Below are positions 1-6,976 of a stretch of DNA of 17,213 nt, piece after piece. Origin of the DNA: an uncultured Bacilli bacterium. GTDB taxonomy: Bacteria > Bacillota_I > Bacilli_A > RF39 > UBA660. The translations under genes were made by a program, and so were the position numbers. The notes beneath the pieces were generated by a model. The model had not been told where the DNA came from. It worked only from the letters and a program-made list of their open reading frames with translations, and searched no databases. Within the stretch, counting starts at the first letter, position 1. Every line of letters starts with the position of its first letter. The stretch spans positions 1 to 17,213 of the forward strand of contig CAJTKV010000037.1 of assembly GCA_910577075.1 (NCBI GenBank), in the 5' to 3' direction.

Positions 1-2
1 CT

Positions 3-623
3 ATTTATAATAAGTCAAAAGAAAAAGGTTTTGATGTTTCAAATGGAGTTAAGATTAAAACTTCTAATAATGTAAATATTGAAGTTAAGGACCATATTAT
101 TATCGAACATATAGATAGTATTAAAGAACAAGAATTGTTAAAAGAAGTAAAGAACAATGAAGATATTAAAAATGTAAGTAATGATAATTATTACACTAAT
201 CTATGGGAAGAATTAAAGAAAGACAAAGATTATGATAATTTTTATACTTGTAAAATGGTGGATAAAGAACTTAAATGTTATTTCGCAGAGAAGTTTTTAA
301 CTATGTCAAACGAAAATAACGGTAATGGTTTAAATCCTAGGGATTTATCAAGAGTTTTAGATAAGTTTGGAATTAAGTACGAAAGTTGGAATTGGGGAGT
401 AGATTTTGGAGATAACCCATATGGTTTATATATAAATGGTAAACTTTATTATATGGTTAACGATAGTTTAGAATATTACGGAGATATACCTGATTGTGAG
501 AGTGAAAAATCTGGTATGCCAACAGGTTATGTTTCTTGTGCTATGTCATATGGAAACCCTGAAAATATAATACAATACCCAAAAAGTAAATTAAATCTAT
601 TAACTTCACAATTTGATAGTTAG
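3..623 (+). CDS. 3' part of an unrecognised gene (5' end off window)
   Basis: The reading frame is open from the left edge to TAG at 621-623, giving at least 206 codons, so the gene starts outside the window. An internal TTG at 135 has no ribosome binding site and is not a convincing start. The visible protein is soluble, rich in Asn, Lys and Tyr, with a charged helical stretch near residues 35-70 and an aromatic-rich C-terminal half (W-N-W, repeated Y-Y). I see no membrane segment or known motif. The stop codon overlaps the Shine-Dalgarno sequence (AGGAG, 622-626) of the next gene, only 12 bases away, so the two are probably one transcription unit. Confidence 0.7.
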   Translation: MYNKSKEKGFDVSNGVKIKTSNNVNIEVKDHIIIEHIDSIKEQELLKEVKNNEDIKNVSNDNYYTNLWEELKKDKDYDNFYTCKMVDKELKCYFAEKFLTMSNENNGNGLNPRDLSRVLDKFGIKYESWNWGVDFGDNPYGLYINGKLYYMVNDSLEYYGDIPDCESEKSGMPTGYVSCAMSYGNPENIIQYPKSKLNLLTSQFDS

Positions 624-635
624 GAGTGATTTTAA

Positions 636-2213
636 ATGAGTTGGTTAACGCGAATAGTAACTTGGGTTAAATCTCATGTACTTGTATCAATTATAGTTGG
701 CATAGTTGTAGTTGGTGGTGCAATTACTGGAGTATTGTATAGTGTGAGTAATGTTGGAAAAGAAAAAATAGTTTATAATAAAAAATATGTTTCTTCTTCA
801 GGTGATTTGTGGATAGAGTTTAATAAAAATGGAACATGTAATCGTAGTATTGAAACTAATTATTGTAATTATAGAATTGAAAATGATACAATAATAATTG
901 AAGAAGAACAGTATAGTTCAACCTATAAAATTACTATGAAACTGGAAATGTATTTTAGATTTCAAGATAAGAATAATTTAGTGCATTATCATACTTGCTT
1001 TCCTGAATATAAGGACGCTCATTCTGATTTTAAGTGTGGTAGTGATATTAGTGAAGGTAATCTCGAAAAATTGGGGCAAACTGTTAAGTATTCTTTAGAT
1101 AATAAGTATGTCGGGCAAAAGAAACAAGATGAAGAAATAAATAATAGCGAAAGTAAGCCAAAGGAAAAAGAAAAGTATCAATATGGTTATCATACCCTAT
1201 ATACTGACAAAAACGGTAGGTCTGCTTCTATAAGATTTTCAGAAAATGGTATATGTGAAACATATTTTAGTAGTTTTAATGATAGCATTAATCCATCAGG
1301 TGTAATGCGTTATACAACGAAATATGTTAACAATTCTTGTAGCTATGAAAAAATACTAGACAGAAAACTAAGAATATATGATAATACAATCATTATTCGA
1401 ACAGCAACTTCAGGTGGTAAATCAATGAATATGGGAAATCTTAGGTTAGCATCTAAACCAATAGAAATAGAATTTGATGATAATTACGAAAAACTAGAGG
1501 TAACTAATGGTAATTTCATTTATTCTGGAGATCCTACATTTTTGACATTTGAAGAGGGTAAAAATGTTAATAAGAACAGCGAAGAAAAATCAAATAATAG
1601 TGTTACAAATGACACAGGTAATGCTAGTAATAATAGTAATAATGGAAATAATAATACAGGCGGTACAAACAATAACGCAAATAATAGTACAAAATATGAG
1701 TACAGATATAGGGATAAAAAACAGGTTGTTAGTTATGGAAGCTGGAGCAATTGGCAAGAACAGAAAATTGAAAAAAACGATAGTATTGAAGTAGAAACAA
1801 GAAATGTTGACAAGCAACAGACTAAAACAATCTACGTATATTATCATTATGTATGTCCTACTCCAACACAACTTGCACCACAGGGTAATGCTACACCTTA
1901 TTCTACTGATTGTGTTGGCGAATATTATGAAACTATTGAAAGTGATTACGCATATAAAAAGAAAGACGGAAGCGGAAGCTGTAATTATTATTATGGTGGT
2001 TACTATGATTATAAAAAATTCAATGGTCCTTATAAAAAAGAAAACTGTTGGTTTGATTCTGATCCAAGAGAAGAAAAAGGAGATATAATATCAGTTACTG
2101 AATATCGGTATAGAGAGAAATATACAACATACGAATGGGGAAAATGGAGCAGCTGGTCTACTAAAAAAATGGAAAGCAACGAGAACAGGCAAGTAGAAGA
2201 AAGAACAGTTTAA
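636..2213 (+). CDS. Membrane-anchored surface protein with two Trp-rich repeats
   Basis: 525 aa, starting at ATG 636 behind AGGAG with good spacing. Residues about 14-37 form a single hydrophobic segment after a short charged N terminus, so the rest is probably outside the cell, anchored by its N terminus. Residues about 45-300 are a Cys-containing region. Residues about 309-350 are a low-complexity Asn/Ser/Thr/Gly linker typical of exposed spacers. Two related repeats follow: residues about 352-391 (Y-R-Y-R, then W370-S-N-W373, then V-E-T-R-N-V) and 485-525 (Y-R-Y-R, then W501-x-x-W504-x-x-W507, then V-E-E-R-T-V). They resemble WSxW modules, superficially like thrombospondin type 1 repeats. 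The stretch between them is rich in Tyr and has about five Cys. There is no LPxTG motif. A terminator follows at 2228. Role unknown; adhesion or an accessory role in transfer is only a guess. Confidence 0.78.
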   Translation: MSWLTRIVTWVKSHVLVSIIVGIVVVGGAITGVLYSVSNVGKEKIVYNKKYVSSSGDLWIEFNKNGTCNRSIETNYCNYRIENDTIIIEEEQYSSTYKITMKLEMYFRFQDKNNLVHYHTCFPEYKDAHSDFKCGSDISEGNLEKLGQTVKYSLDNKYVGQKKQDEEINNSESKPKEKEKYQYGYHTLYTDKNGRSASIRFSENGICETYFSSFNDSINPSGVMRYTTKYVNNSCSYEKILDRKLRIYDNTIIIRTATSGGKSMNMGNLRLASKPIEIEFDDNYEKLEVTNGNFIYSGDPTFLTFEEGKNVNKNSEEKSNNSVTNDTGNASNNSNNGNNNTGGTNNNANNSTKYEYRYRDKKQVVSYGSWSNWQEQKIEKNDSIEVETRNVDKQQTKTIYVYYHYVCPTPTQLAPQGNATPYSTDCVGEYYETIESDYAYKKKDGSGSCNYYYGGYYDYKKFNGPYKKENCWFDSDPREEKGDIISVTEYRYREKYTTYEWGKWSSWSTKKMESNENRQVEERTV

Positions 2214-2227
2214 ATATGTGTTTGAAT

Positions 2228-2256
2228 AAAGGTAATCAATAACGATTATCTTTTTA
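2228..2256 (+). terminator. Rho-independent terminator
   Basis: A 10-bp stem (AAAGGTAATC with GATTATCTTT, one G-T pair) and a 6-base loop are followed by a run of T. It lies 15 bases after the stop of the surface protein gene and ends that unit on the plus strand. Confidence 0.65.
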
Positions 2257-2327
2257 TATGAAATTCTATTTTAGTAGTTGCAATATCCAAATTTTTATAA
2301 GAAAGTATTTCTAGGGGCGTGAATTAA

Positions 2328-2795
2328 ATGAGAAGTTTAGTAACAGAACTGAAAAATAGTTTAATCAATGATATCAATTATATCAAGTACGATGAAATTT
2401 ATAAGAACGAAAACATTATAGACAAGGATCTTTTAATCAAATTGCTAGAGGATCATTTAGATTTTTATATAGTGTTTTTAAAATTAAATATATTTCTTTG
2501 GCGTTATGATACAAGGTATACTAACAAGGAACTAAAAGACTACAAGCATTATAAGGGTAAGATTTTAAGAATTGACGACATCGATACTATGTTCCGCTAT
2601 TATTATAGAAACTATAATAGAACTCGTAATGCTATGAAAAAAATAATCTGTTATAGGCTAAGACCAATGAATGAGTTAATTATTTTAAAACGAATACTTG
2701 CTAGACCAATTGAAGAAGAAATATATCCTATTAATGAATTTGAAGAACAGATAAAAAGTGAAAATGATAAGTTAACTGACAAGGAGAAATTATGA
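2328..2795 (+). CDS. Unrecognised 155-aa protein
   Basis: Starts at ATG 2328 behind AGGGG (2313-2317). It follows the terminator of the previous gene, so it should have its own promoter in 2257-2310, but I see no clear -35/-10 pair there. The protein is mostly helical, with no membrane segment. A basic, Tyr/Arg-rich middle (residues about 85-115, with Y-Y-Y-R-N-Y-N-R-T-R) could bind nucleic acid, and the tail is acidic. Its stop overlaps the start of the next gene (ATGA at 2792-2795), so the two are translationally coupled and may act together. As the partner looks like an SSB, a role in DNA handling is possible. I recognise no family. Confidence 0.65.
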   Translation: MRSLVTELKNSLINDINYIKYDEIYKNENIIDKDLLIKLLEDHLDFYIVFLKLNIFLWRYDTRYTNKELKDYKHYKGKILRIDDIDTMFRYYYRNYNRTRNAMKKIICYRLRPMNELIILKRILARPIEEEIYPINEFEEQIKSENDKLTDKEKL

Positions 2796-3058
2796 TAAAT
2801 AGTTTTGTAATTGTAGGTAGAATAAATAATATAAAAATTGATAAGGATAGCACTACTCTAGTTATAGCTGTTAAAAGACCTTATAAAAATTGTTCTGGAG
2901 AATATGAAGACGACCTGTTAGAAGTTAGACCTTTTAAGATGCCAGATAGTATAGATGCATTTTTAAATATTGACGATGTTGTTGGTATTAAAGGACGAAT
3001 ACAAAGTGACAATGTTTTACTTGCCGAAAAAGTTACTATTGTGAAAAAAGGCGACTAA
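2792..3058 (+). CDS. Small single-stranded-DNA-binding-like (OB-fold) protein
   Basis: 88 aa. The opening M-I-N-S-F-V-I-V-G-R-I followed by a lysine-containing strand, a 'VIAVKRP' strand, a central acidic turn and 'DDVVGIKGRI' reproduce the strand order of bacterial SSB proteins (N-terminal VILIGRL-like strand, later V-x-I-x-G-R-I). It is shorter than host SSB (about 150-170 aa) and lacks the long acidic C-terminal tail that recruits partner proteins. This is common for SSB-like proteins of mobile elements. It would bind ssDNA during element replication or transfer. It overlaps the gene before it by 4 bases, and its stop overlaps the stop of the convergent gene by 2 bases. The fold call is fairly secure; the precise role is inferred. 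Confidence 0.72.
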   Translation: MINSFVIVGRINNIKIDKDSTTLVIAVKRPYKNCSGEYEDDLLEVRPFKMPDSIDAFLNIDDVVGIKGRIQSDNVLLAEKVTIVKKGD

Positions 3059-4404
3059 CTCACTCGAGACCTGTATTTATTGACTCTATCGCTATTAAGA
3101 AGATTTCTTCTTTTTTTATTGCAACAATCACAGATTCTTTTTTTACTTCCATCTCTTAATGTATGTGATTTTCCTCTTATTTCTTTGTGACATTCATCAC
3201 ATATTTTATATTTGATAGGTTTAAGTTTTTTATCACTTCCAAAATAATATAAATAAAAGATATTCCATGCTGCGACAATGGTGCTATCGTAGATAGTTTC
3301 ATTTGTAAGAGTATTAGATGATTTATCTAGTACTTTTTTCCTGTATGAGTTTAATTTATGATTAAGTAATTCGTTACAATTATTAGAAATGTAGAAATCA
3401 ATATCTTCTATGCTCCTAATTGTCTTTTTAATTATAGATTCCACTTTCTCGTCGTATTCAAAATCTATTCCAAGGACATAAAAAGAACAAATATAATCGT
3501 CCCATTCGAAAGAAGCATCATCATAACACAATACTTTGTTCCATAGTTCCTTGTAAATATAAATAGCCAAGCATATTAGAATGAAATTATTTATAGGAAT
3601 TTCAACCTCTCTCCTACTATATATCTCAGTTTTCCAATAAGGAACACCGTACACTTCACAAAAATTTTTAACTTGGGTAAATATATTTTCTGATGACTTA
3701 CTTGTGGATCTGTTTTCAATCACTCCTCCAAGTAAATTCTTTATGTTTAGCGGAATATAGCTGGCACTATTTAATAGTGGAGAATAATCGACATAATCTA
3801 TATTATTCTTTAGTATTTTTAGCAGTGTTTTATAATTTATGGATAATTTAGTTTGAGCTTCTCCAAATTTTAAATCTGTATCTGATATTCCATATTTTAC
3901 GAGCCTAATCATTTCTTGTATTTCTTCAGGAGTATTTAATTCTTTTGTATTAACTTTATGCTCTTTAAATAGTTTATAGCAATTCTTAAATATGTTATAA
4001 AAAGCAACATATTTATCGATATCTGTATCGTCGTAAAAATCATTTGAAACATTATTTTTATTTTCTTCATCTAATAAGCCAGTATTAACTATGATTTCAT
4101 TTTTAAAATCATTAGCACACGCATTTTTTAGTAGTTCTATTATTCTTGTGTTCTTTTTATCACGATCTAGAGTATCAAATTTCATAACACTGTCGTTTAT
4201 TTTCTCTGCTTCCTTAACACAATATTGGTTAATTTCCTTGTTTATATTTTTCCCTATATTATAAGCATCTTTAACAAGCTCATGGTCGTTATATTCTTTT
4301 ATTTTTTCTAGGGAATTACTTTCATTACACAATAGTAGAATTTCGTTTTTTGTTATTCTCATATTATATTTTTCAAATTTTTTAACATTTTTAATTTTTA
4401 CCAT
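3055..4404 (-). CDS. Unrecognised 449-aa protein with C-terminal zinc ribbon
   Basis: Reads leftward from ATG at 4404, with a weak purine-rich site (GAAAGAAG) upstream and a strong sigma-A promoter at 4448-4476. Residues 1 to about 395 are helical, Asn/Lys-rich and carry no motif I recognise. The last 50 residues hold C402-x2-C405 and C425-x2-C428 (plus C427), separated by a basic loop and followed by an Arg/Lys-rich tail (R-V-N-K-Y-R-S-R). This is a probable zinc-binding, nucleic-acid-contacting ribbon of the sort seen at the C terminus of several uncharacterised Firmicutes accessory proteins. It is the only leftward gene in the element and is transcribed alone, as regulators and cargo (including defence) genes often are. 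Which of these it is cannot be told from sequence. Confidence 0.75.
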   Translation of the reverse strand: MVKIKNVKKFEKYNMRITKNEILLLCNESNSLEKIKEYNDHELVKDAYNIGKNINKEINQYCVKEAEKINDSVMKFDTLDRDKKNTRIIELLKNACANDFKNEIIVNTGLLDEENKNNVSNDFYDDTDIDKYVAFYNIFKNCYKLFKEHKVNTKELNTPEEIQEMIRLVKYGISDTDLKFGEAQTKLSINYKTLLKILKNNIDYVDYSPLLNSASYIPLNIKNLLGGVIENRSTSKSSENIFTQVKNFCEVYGVPYWKTEIYSRREVEIPINNFILICLAIYIYKELWNKVLCYDDASFEWDDYICSFYVLGIDFEYDEKVESIIKKTIRSIEDIDFYISNNCNELLNHKLNSYRKKVLDKSSNTLTNETIYDSTIVAAWNIFYLYYFGSDKKLKPIKYKICDECHKEIRGKSHTLRDGSKKRICDCCNKKRRNLLNSDRVNKYRSRVS

Positions 4405-4447
4405 ATCTTACTGACTTCTTTCTATAAAAAAATTTCTTGTAATTATA

Positions 4448-4476
4448 ATTGTAATGCTTAAAACAGCCTTTGTCAA
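4448..4476 (-). promoter_or_regulatory. Strong sigma-A promoter of the zinc-ribbon gene
   Basis: On the minus strand there is a perfect -35 TTGACA (4471-4476), a 17-base spacer and a -10 TACAAT (4448-4453), about 45 bases before the ATG at 4404. A second TATAAT-like hexamer follows directly. This is one of the best promoters in the window. Confidence 0.8.
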
Positions 4477-4500
4477 TTCGTGATATGGTAAACTTTTTTT

Positions 4501-4553
4501 GTCAGGGAGAAAGAAACTATTTACTCCCATTAAAATGTTTCTTTCGACCAGAC
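4501..4553. repeat. Imperfect inverted repeat upstream of the leftward promoter
   Basis: Arms 4501-4517 and 4537-4553 match at 14 of 17 positions, including a perfect GAAAGAAAC/GTTTCTTTC core, around a 19-base loop. It sits 25 bases upstream of the -35 box of the minus-strand promoter. Neither strand shows a T-run after it, so it is not an intrinsic terminator. An operator or activator site, or part of an origin, are the likely readings. Confidence 0.5.
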
Positions 4554-4651
4554 ACAGATCTTTGAAAAGGAAGTGATAATTAAAAAAATATCGATAGCTC
4601 AACTGGTAGTAAAAATCAGTTGGCAAGTAAATCTAATTATTAATATTTGTA

Positions 4652-4772
4652 GTTTAGATAGGCATACGCAGTTCTACTAGATAATGGTTGTTATCATAAA
4701 TAATCGCTCCTTTCTAACATAGTTATTTGGTTAAAAATTCTTTCTAGTAGGACTACCTATGCTTATGTGAAC
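4652..4772. repeat. Long imperfect inverted repeat in the control region
   Basis: Arms 4652-4680 and 4744-4772 pair at 23 of 29 positions around a 63-base centre. The centre holds a smaller hairpin (GATAA 4680-4684 with TTATC 4691-4695). The right arm ends 55 bases before the first gene of the replication operon. The stretch 4405-4826 contains no convincing gene. Together with its dyads and its place between divergent transcription units, this suggests an origin (oriV or oriT) or a structured leader RNA. I saw no iterons or nic consensus I could name. Confidence 0.5.
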
Positions 4773-4811
4773 CGCAATATTTATAATTGGATCATTAAAA
4801 TTCTTTTATAT

Positions 4812-4819
4812 AGAGGAGG
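4812..4819 (+). promoter_or_regulatory. Shine-Dalgarno deciding the start at 4827
   Basis: AGAGGAGG, 7 bases before ATG 4827. It rules out the GTG at 4767 that would otherwise extend the frame into the inverted repeat. Confidence 0.7.
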
Positions 4820-4826
4820 TTTGAAT

Positions 4827-5570
4827 ATGAATAATAATGTAGAAGAATTAAACTATCAACTATTTTTAGAAAATGTTGGTGACATTAAAGAGATAAAAGA
4901 AAGAGAGGCTTGTAAAATGCAAGAAAAATTAGAAAATGAAAAAGACCTAGAGTTAGATGCCACTAACCTAAGTCAAAACGATAGTACATCAGCAGAAACT
5001 ATCGATAATATTATACCTCAAAGTATAGTAAATGACAACAGCAGTGAGGCATATGATCCTTTTGGTGTTATTTATGAAAACGATAATATCAATACTAACG
5101 ATATTCCAGAAGAGCCAACGGACTTGGAAATCGCATTTCAAAGGGCAGCATTGTCTTATGATTATAACAAATCGAATATAGCAGAAGTACAAAGTTCAAA
5201 ACATAGAAAAATAGCAGAAAAAAATATGGATGTTATCGATCTTGAACTTAAGGTGTTTTTTGATGAAAGTACTTATAAAAAAGAAAGCATATCGTTTTTC
5301 TTTAATGACAACCAGTACTGTGTTGATGCTTCTATTAAAAAATTAAAAGAACTAACTAATTCATTTGGTGTTGAATTGAAGCAAGAACATTGTCGTAGTT
5401 TTACTACAATAATAGATGTCTTAGACCAATTTCAAGGGACTTGGGTAAGAGTTCAACCGACAGCTAGAATTGAAAAGGTTGTAGGACAACCAGATAAGGA
5501 ATATGTAAATTTTGAAGTCATAGAGATTTTAGGGAAAAATCACGTTTTAGGAGGAAATATTAATGATTAG
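4827..5570 (+). CDS. Probable ssDNA-binding / DUF669-like replication accessory protein
   Basis: 247 aa from ATG 4827, chosen because of the strong AGGAGG site. Residues 1 to about 95 are acidic, with many Asn, Asp and Glu, and look disordered. Residues about 125-245 form a compact domain: a short helix, a 'SISFFFNDNQY' strand, a helix, then 'LDQFQGTWVRVQPTARIEK' and 'KEYVNFEVIEIL' strands. That order (helix, then 'F.G..v.v....', then 'eY.nf.v..i') resembles DUF669-type phage and element proteins thought to bind ssDNA next to the replicase. The match is by pattern only. It is first in an operon with the resolvase and primase-helicase, and its last 8 bases overlap the next gene. Confidence 0.62.
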   Translation: MNNNVEELNYQLFLENVGDIKEIKEREACKMQEKLENEKDLELDATNLSQNDSTSAETIDNIIPQSIVNDNSSEAYDPFGVIYENDNINTNDIPEEPTDLEIAFQRAALSYDYNKSNIAEVQSSKHRKIAEKNMDVIDLELKVFFDESTYKKESISFFFNDNQYCVDASIKKLKELTNSFGVELKQEHCRSFTTIIDVLDQFQGTWVRVQPTARIEKVVGQPDKEYVNFEVIEILGKNHVLGGNIND

Positions 5571-5955
5571 TGAAAGAGAATTAATTGATATAATAGCTGA
5601 AATAGTTGGTGAAGAAGATATGTGTATCGAATGCAAGATAAGAAACATAGCCACTTTGATTCATTCATACGAGAACCAAAAAGACGATGACGAGGAATGT
5701 ACTTATCCTGAATATATGATACAAAAAATAGCCGAGACCGAAACGGAAGATTTAACACAAGACGAAATGAGTTTTTTGATAGAAATGCTTGTATCTATTC
5801 TAAACAAGTACGATCTGTTACCACTAGGTAGAGACATGCTAGAAGAAGACAGCATTGACGTTAGCGAATATTCACATCGTGAATTAACTTCGATGCTAGA
5901 GGTAGTCGTCGATTCACTTACCAATATTGTGTACGATTACGGGATTTTTGGATAG
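5563..5955 (+). CDS. Unrecognised acidic 130-aa protein
   Basis: ATG 5563 lies inside the end of the previous gene, with TTTTAGGAGG just upstream, so it is translated with it. The protein is very acidic (long runs with D and E, such as K-D-D-D-E-E-C), helical and without membrane segments. C21 and C24 form a single C-x2-C pair near the N terminus, with another Cys at about 47. Strong negative charge can indicate a DNA mimic or a partner for a basic protein, but this is speculation. It lies between the ssDNA-binding candidate and the resolvase. Confidence 0.62.
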   Translation: MISERELIDIIAEIVGEEDMCIECKIRNIATLIHSYENQKDDDEECTYPEYMIQKIAETETEDLTQDEMSFLIEMLVSILNKYDLLPLGRDMLEEDSIDVSEYSHRELTSMLEVVVDSLTNIVYDYGIFG

Positions 5956-5972
5956 TATCTAAAAGTATGGAA

Positions 5973-6012
5973 TTAGAGACGTCAGGGTTTGACATAAATT
6001 TTGCGTCTCTAA
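5973..6012. repeat. Inverted repeat 1 in the resolvase leader
   Basis: TTAGAGACG (5973-5981) and CGTCTCTAA (6004-6012) are a perfect 9-bp dyad with a 22-base loop. It lies between the acidic-protein gene and the resolvase start. It may be a resolvase-binding subsite (res) or a regulatory hairpin. Confidence 0.55.
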
Positions 6013-6036
6013 ACCTACAAAAATTATTTATGAGCC

Positions 6037-6066
6037 GTCTCAATTTTGATGTGGACTTTTTGAGAC
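6037..6066. repeat. Inverted repeat 2 in the resolvase leader
   Basis: GTCTCAA (6037-6043) and TTGAGAC (6060-6066) form a perfect 7-bp dyad with a 16-base loop. It shares the GTCTC/GAGAC core with repeat 1 and with the resolvase Shine-Dalgarno region (GGAGAC, 6095-6100), so alternative pairings are possible. Confidence 0.55.
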
Positions 6067-6110
6067 TTTTAGGGGATGCTTTTTATATAAGAAAGGAGAC
6101 CCATAAAAAT

Positions 6111-6737
6111 ATGGAAAACAAAATATTTTACTACAGTAGGTCAAGTACACCACGGCAAAACGAAACCTACCAAGTAGACGAAGCACTGTCGTTAGGGATA
6201 GACGAAAGAAATATTTTTATCGATAAGGCTAGAAAAAAGAACTTTGAACGTCCACAATACCAAGCACTAAAACAATGCTTGCGCAAAGGAGACCTTTTGT
6301 ATATTCATGCAATCAGTCGTTTAGGACGCAACCGCAAAATGATTAGAGATGAGTGGAAGGAGCTTACTCAAGATATAGGTATAGACATAAAAGTTGTTAC
6401 AATGCCTTTGTTAGATACGACCCTTTATAAAGATAAAATTGGCTCGTTTGTTAATGACCTTATTTTAGAAATATTTGGGTATGGTGCAGAAGAAGAACTA
6501 GATCATATACACGAAATGCAACGAAGTGGAATTGAAACAGCTAAAAAGTATGGAACTAAAACAGGTAACCCTTTTGGACGTCCAAAAGTCCCTACTCCTG
6601 CAAACTTCGAAGAGGTTACAACTCGTTGGAAAAACAACGAAATTACTGCTGTATCAGCGATGAAAGAACTAAACTTGAGTAAGCCAACTTTTTATAAAAT
6701 GGTTAAACAGAAAAATATAGTAAAGGAGAACTTATGA
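6111..6737 (+). CDS. Small serine recombinase (resolvase/invertase)
   Basis: 208 aa from ATG 6111, chosen because AAAGGAG (6092-6098) precedes it and the catalytic domain begins there. The frame is open further up (ATG 5967), but those 48 codons fall in the dyad-rich leader. The N-terminal domain has Y-S-R-S-S-T-P-R-Q with catalytic Ser12, then 'RPQYQAL', 'GDLLYIHAISRLGRN' (R70, R73) and a long E helix. The C terminus (about 178-200) is a Hin-like helix-turn-helix (A-M-K-E-L-N-L-S-K-P-T-F-Y-K). S69 stands where many resolvases have Asp in D-R-L-G-R. Likely roles are resolving multimers of the element or inverting a segment, with the preceding dyads as candidate sites. It overlaps the next gene by 4 bases. 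Confidence 0.9.
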   Translation: MENKIFYYSRSSTPRQNETYQVDEALSLGIDERNIFIDKARKKNFERPQYQALKQCLRKGDLLYIHAISRLGRNRKMIRDEWKELTQDIGIDIKVVTMPLLDTTLYKDKIGSFVNDLILEIFGYGAEEELDHIHEMQRSGIETAKKYGTKTGNPFGRPKVPTPANFEEVTTRWKNNEITAVSAMKELNLSKPTFYKMVKQKNIVKENL

Positions 6738-6976
6738 GAAAATTTGAAGTAATGTACGATCCTGAAATAAAAGAATACAATAACCAGCTAAGAATACTTT
6801 ATAGTGATGAAGATAATCTTTGTGTTCGAATAGGATCAATATATGTTGGAAAAGAAGCAGATTTAATGTTTAAATTATTAAGTGCTATTGATACTAGTAA
6901 ACTAGACGATAGCATGAGCCTTATTATTAAAGTTAGAAATAGCGAGGGCTTTTATGATGTTAAAGTTAATGATTGA
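6734..6976 (+). CDS. Unrecognised 80-aa protein between resolvase and replicase
   Basis: ATG 6734 overlaps the resolvase stop (ATGA), with AAAGGAG 7-8 bases upstream. The frame overlaps the start of the replication gene by 23 bases, so translation of all three is coupled. It is a small soluble mixed alpha/beta protein with no recognised motif (M-R-K-F-E-V-M-Y-D-P opening). Tight packing supports it as a real gene; its function is unknown. Confidence 0.62.
   Translation: MRKFEVMYDPEIKEYNNQLRILYSDEDNLCVRIGSIYVGKEADLMFKLLSAIDTSKLDDSMSLIIKVRNSEGFYDVKVND

Noticed and set aside
1590..1871. Leftward 93-codon ORF inside the surface protein gene
   Set aside because: Shadow frame created by the repetitive Asn-rich linker on the other strand; no start signals.
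4408..4626. 72-codon leftward ORF just upstream of the zinc-ribbon gene
   Set aside because: It starts with TTG without a ribosome binding site and runs across the strong minus-strand promoter and the dyad, so it is a chance frame.
4585..4660. tRNA-like stretch (GATAGCTCAACTGGTAG resembles a D arm)
   Set aside because: The GCTC of the D stem has no GAGC partner, there is no T-loop motif (GGTTCGA) and no acceptor pairing. It may be a remnant or chance.
4681..4710. Leftward six-codon leader peptide (ATG at about 4700 with AAAGGAGCG ahead)
   Set aside because: It has a fair ribosome binding site but lies far upstream of the mapped minus promoter at 4448-4476 and is too short to support.
4767..4826. 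Upstream GTG start for the DUF669-like protein
   Set aside because: It lies in the right arm of the inverted repeat without a ribosome binding site, while ATG 4827 has AGGAGG at ideal spacing.
5967..6110. 48-codon N-terminal extension of the small resolvase
   Set aside because: No ribosome binding site at 5967. The stretch is filled by inverted repeats, and the catalytic domain and AGGAG both point to ATG 6111.
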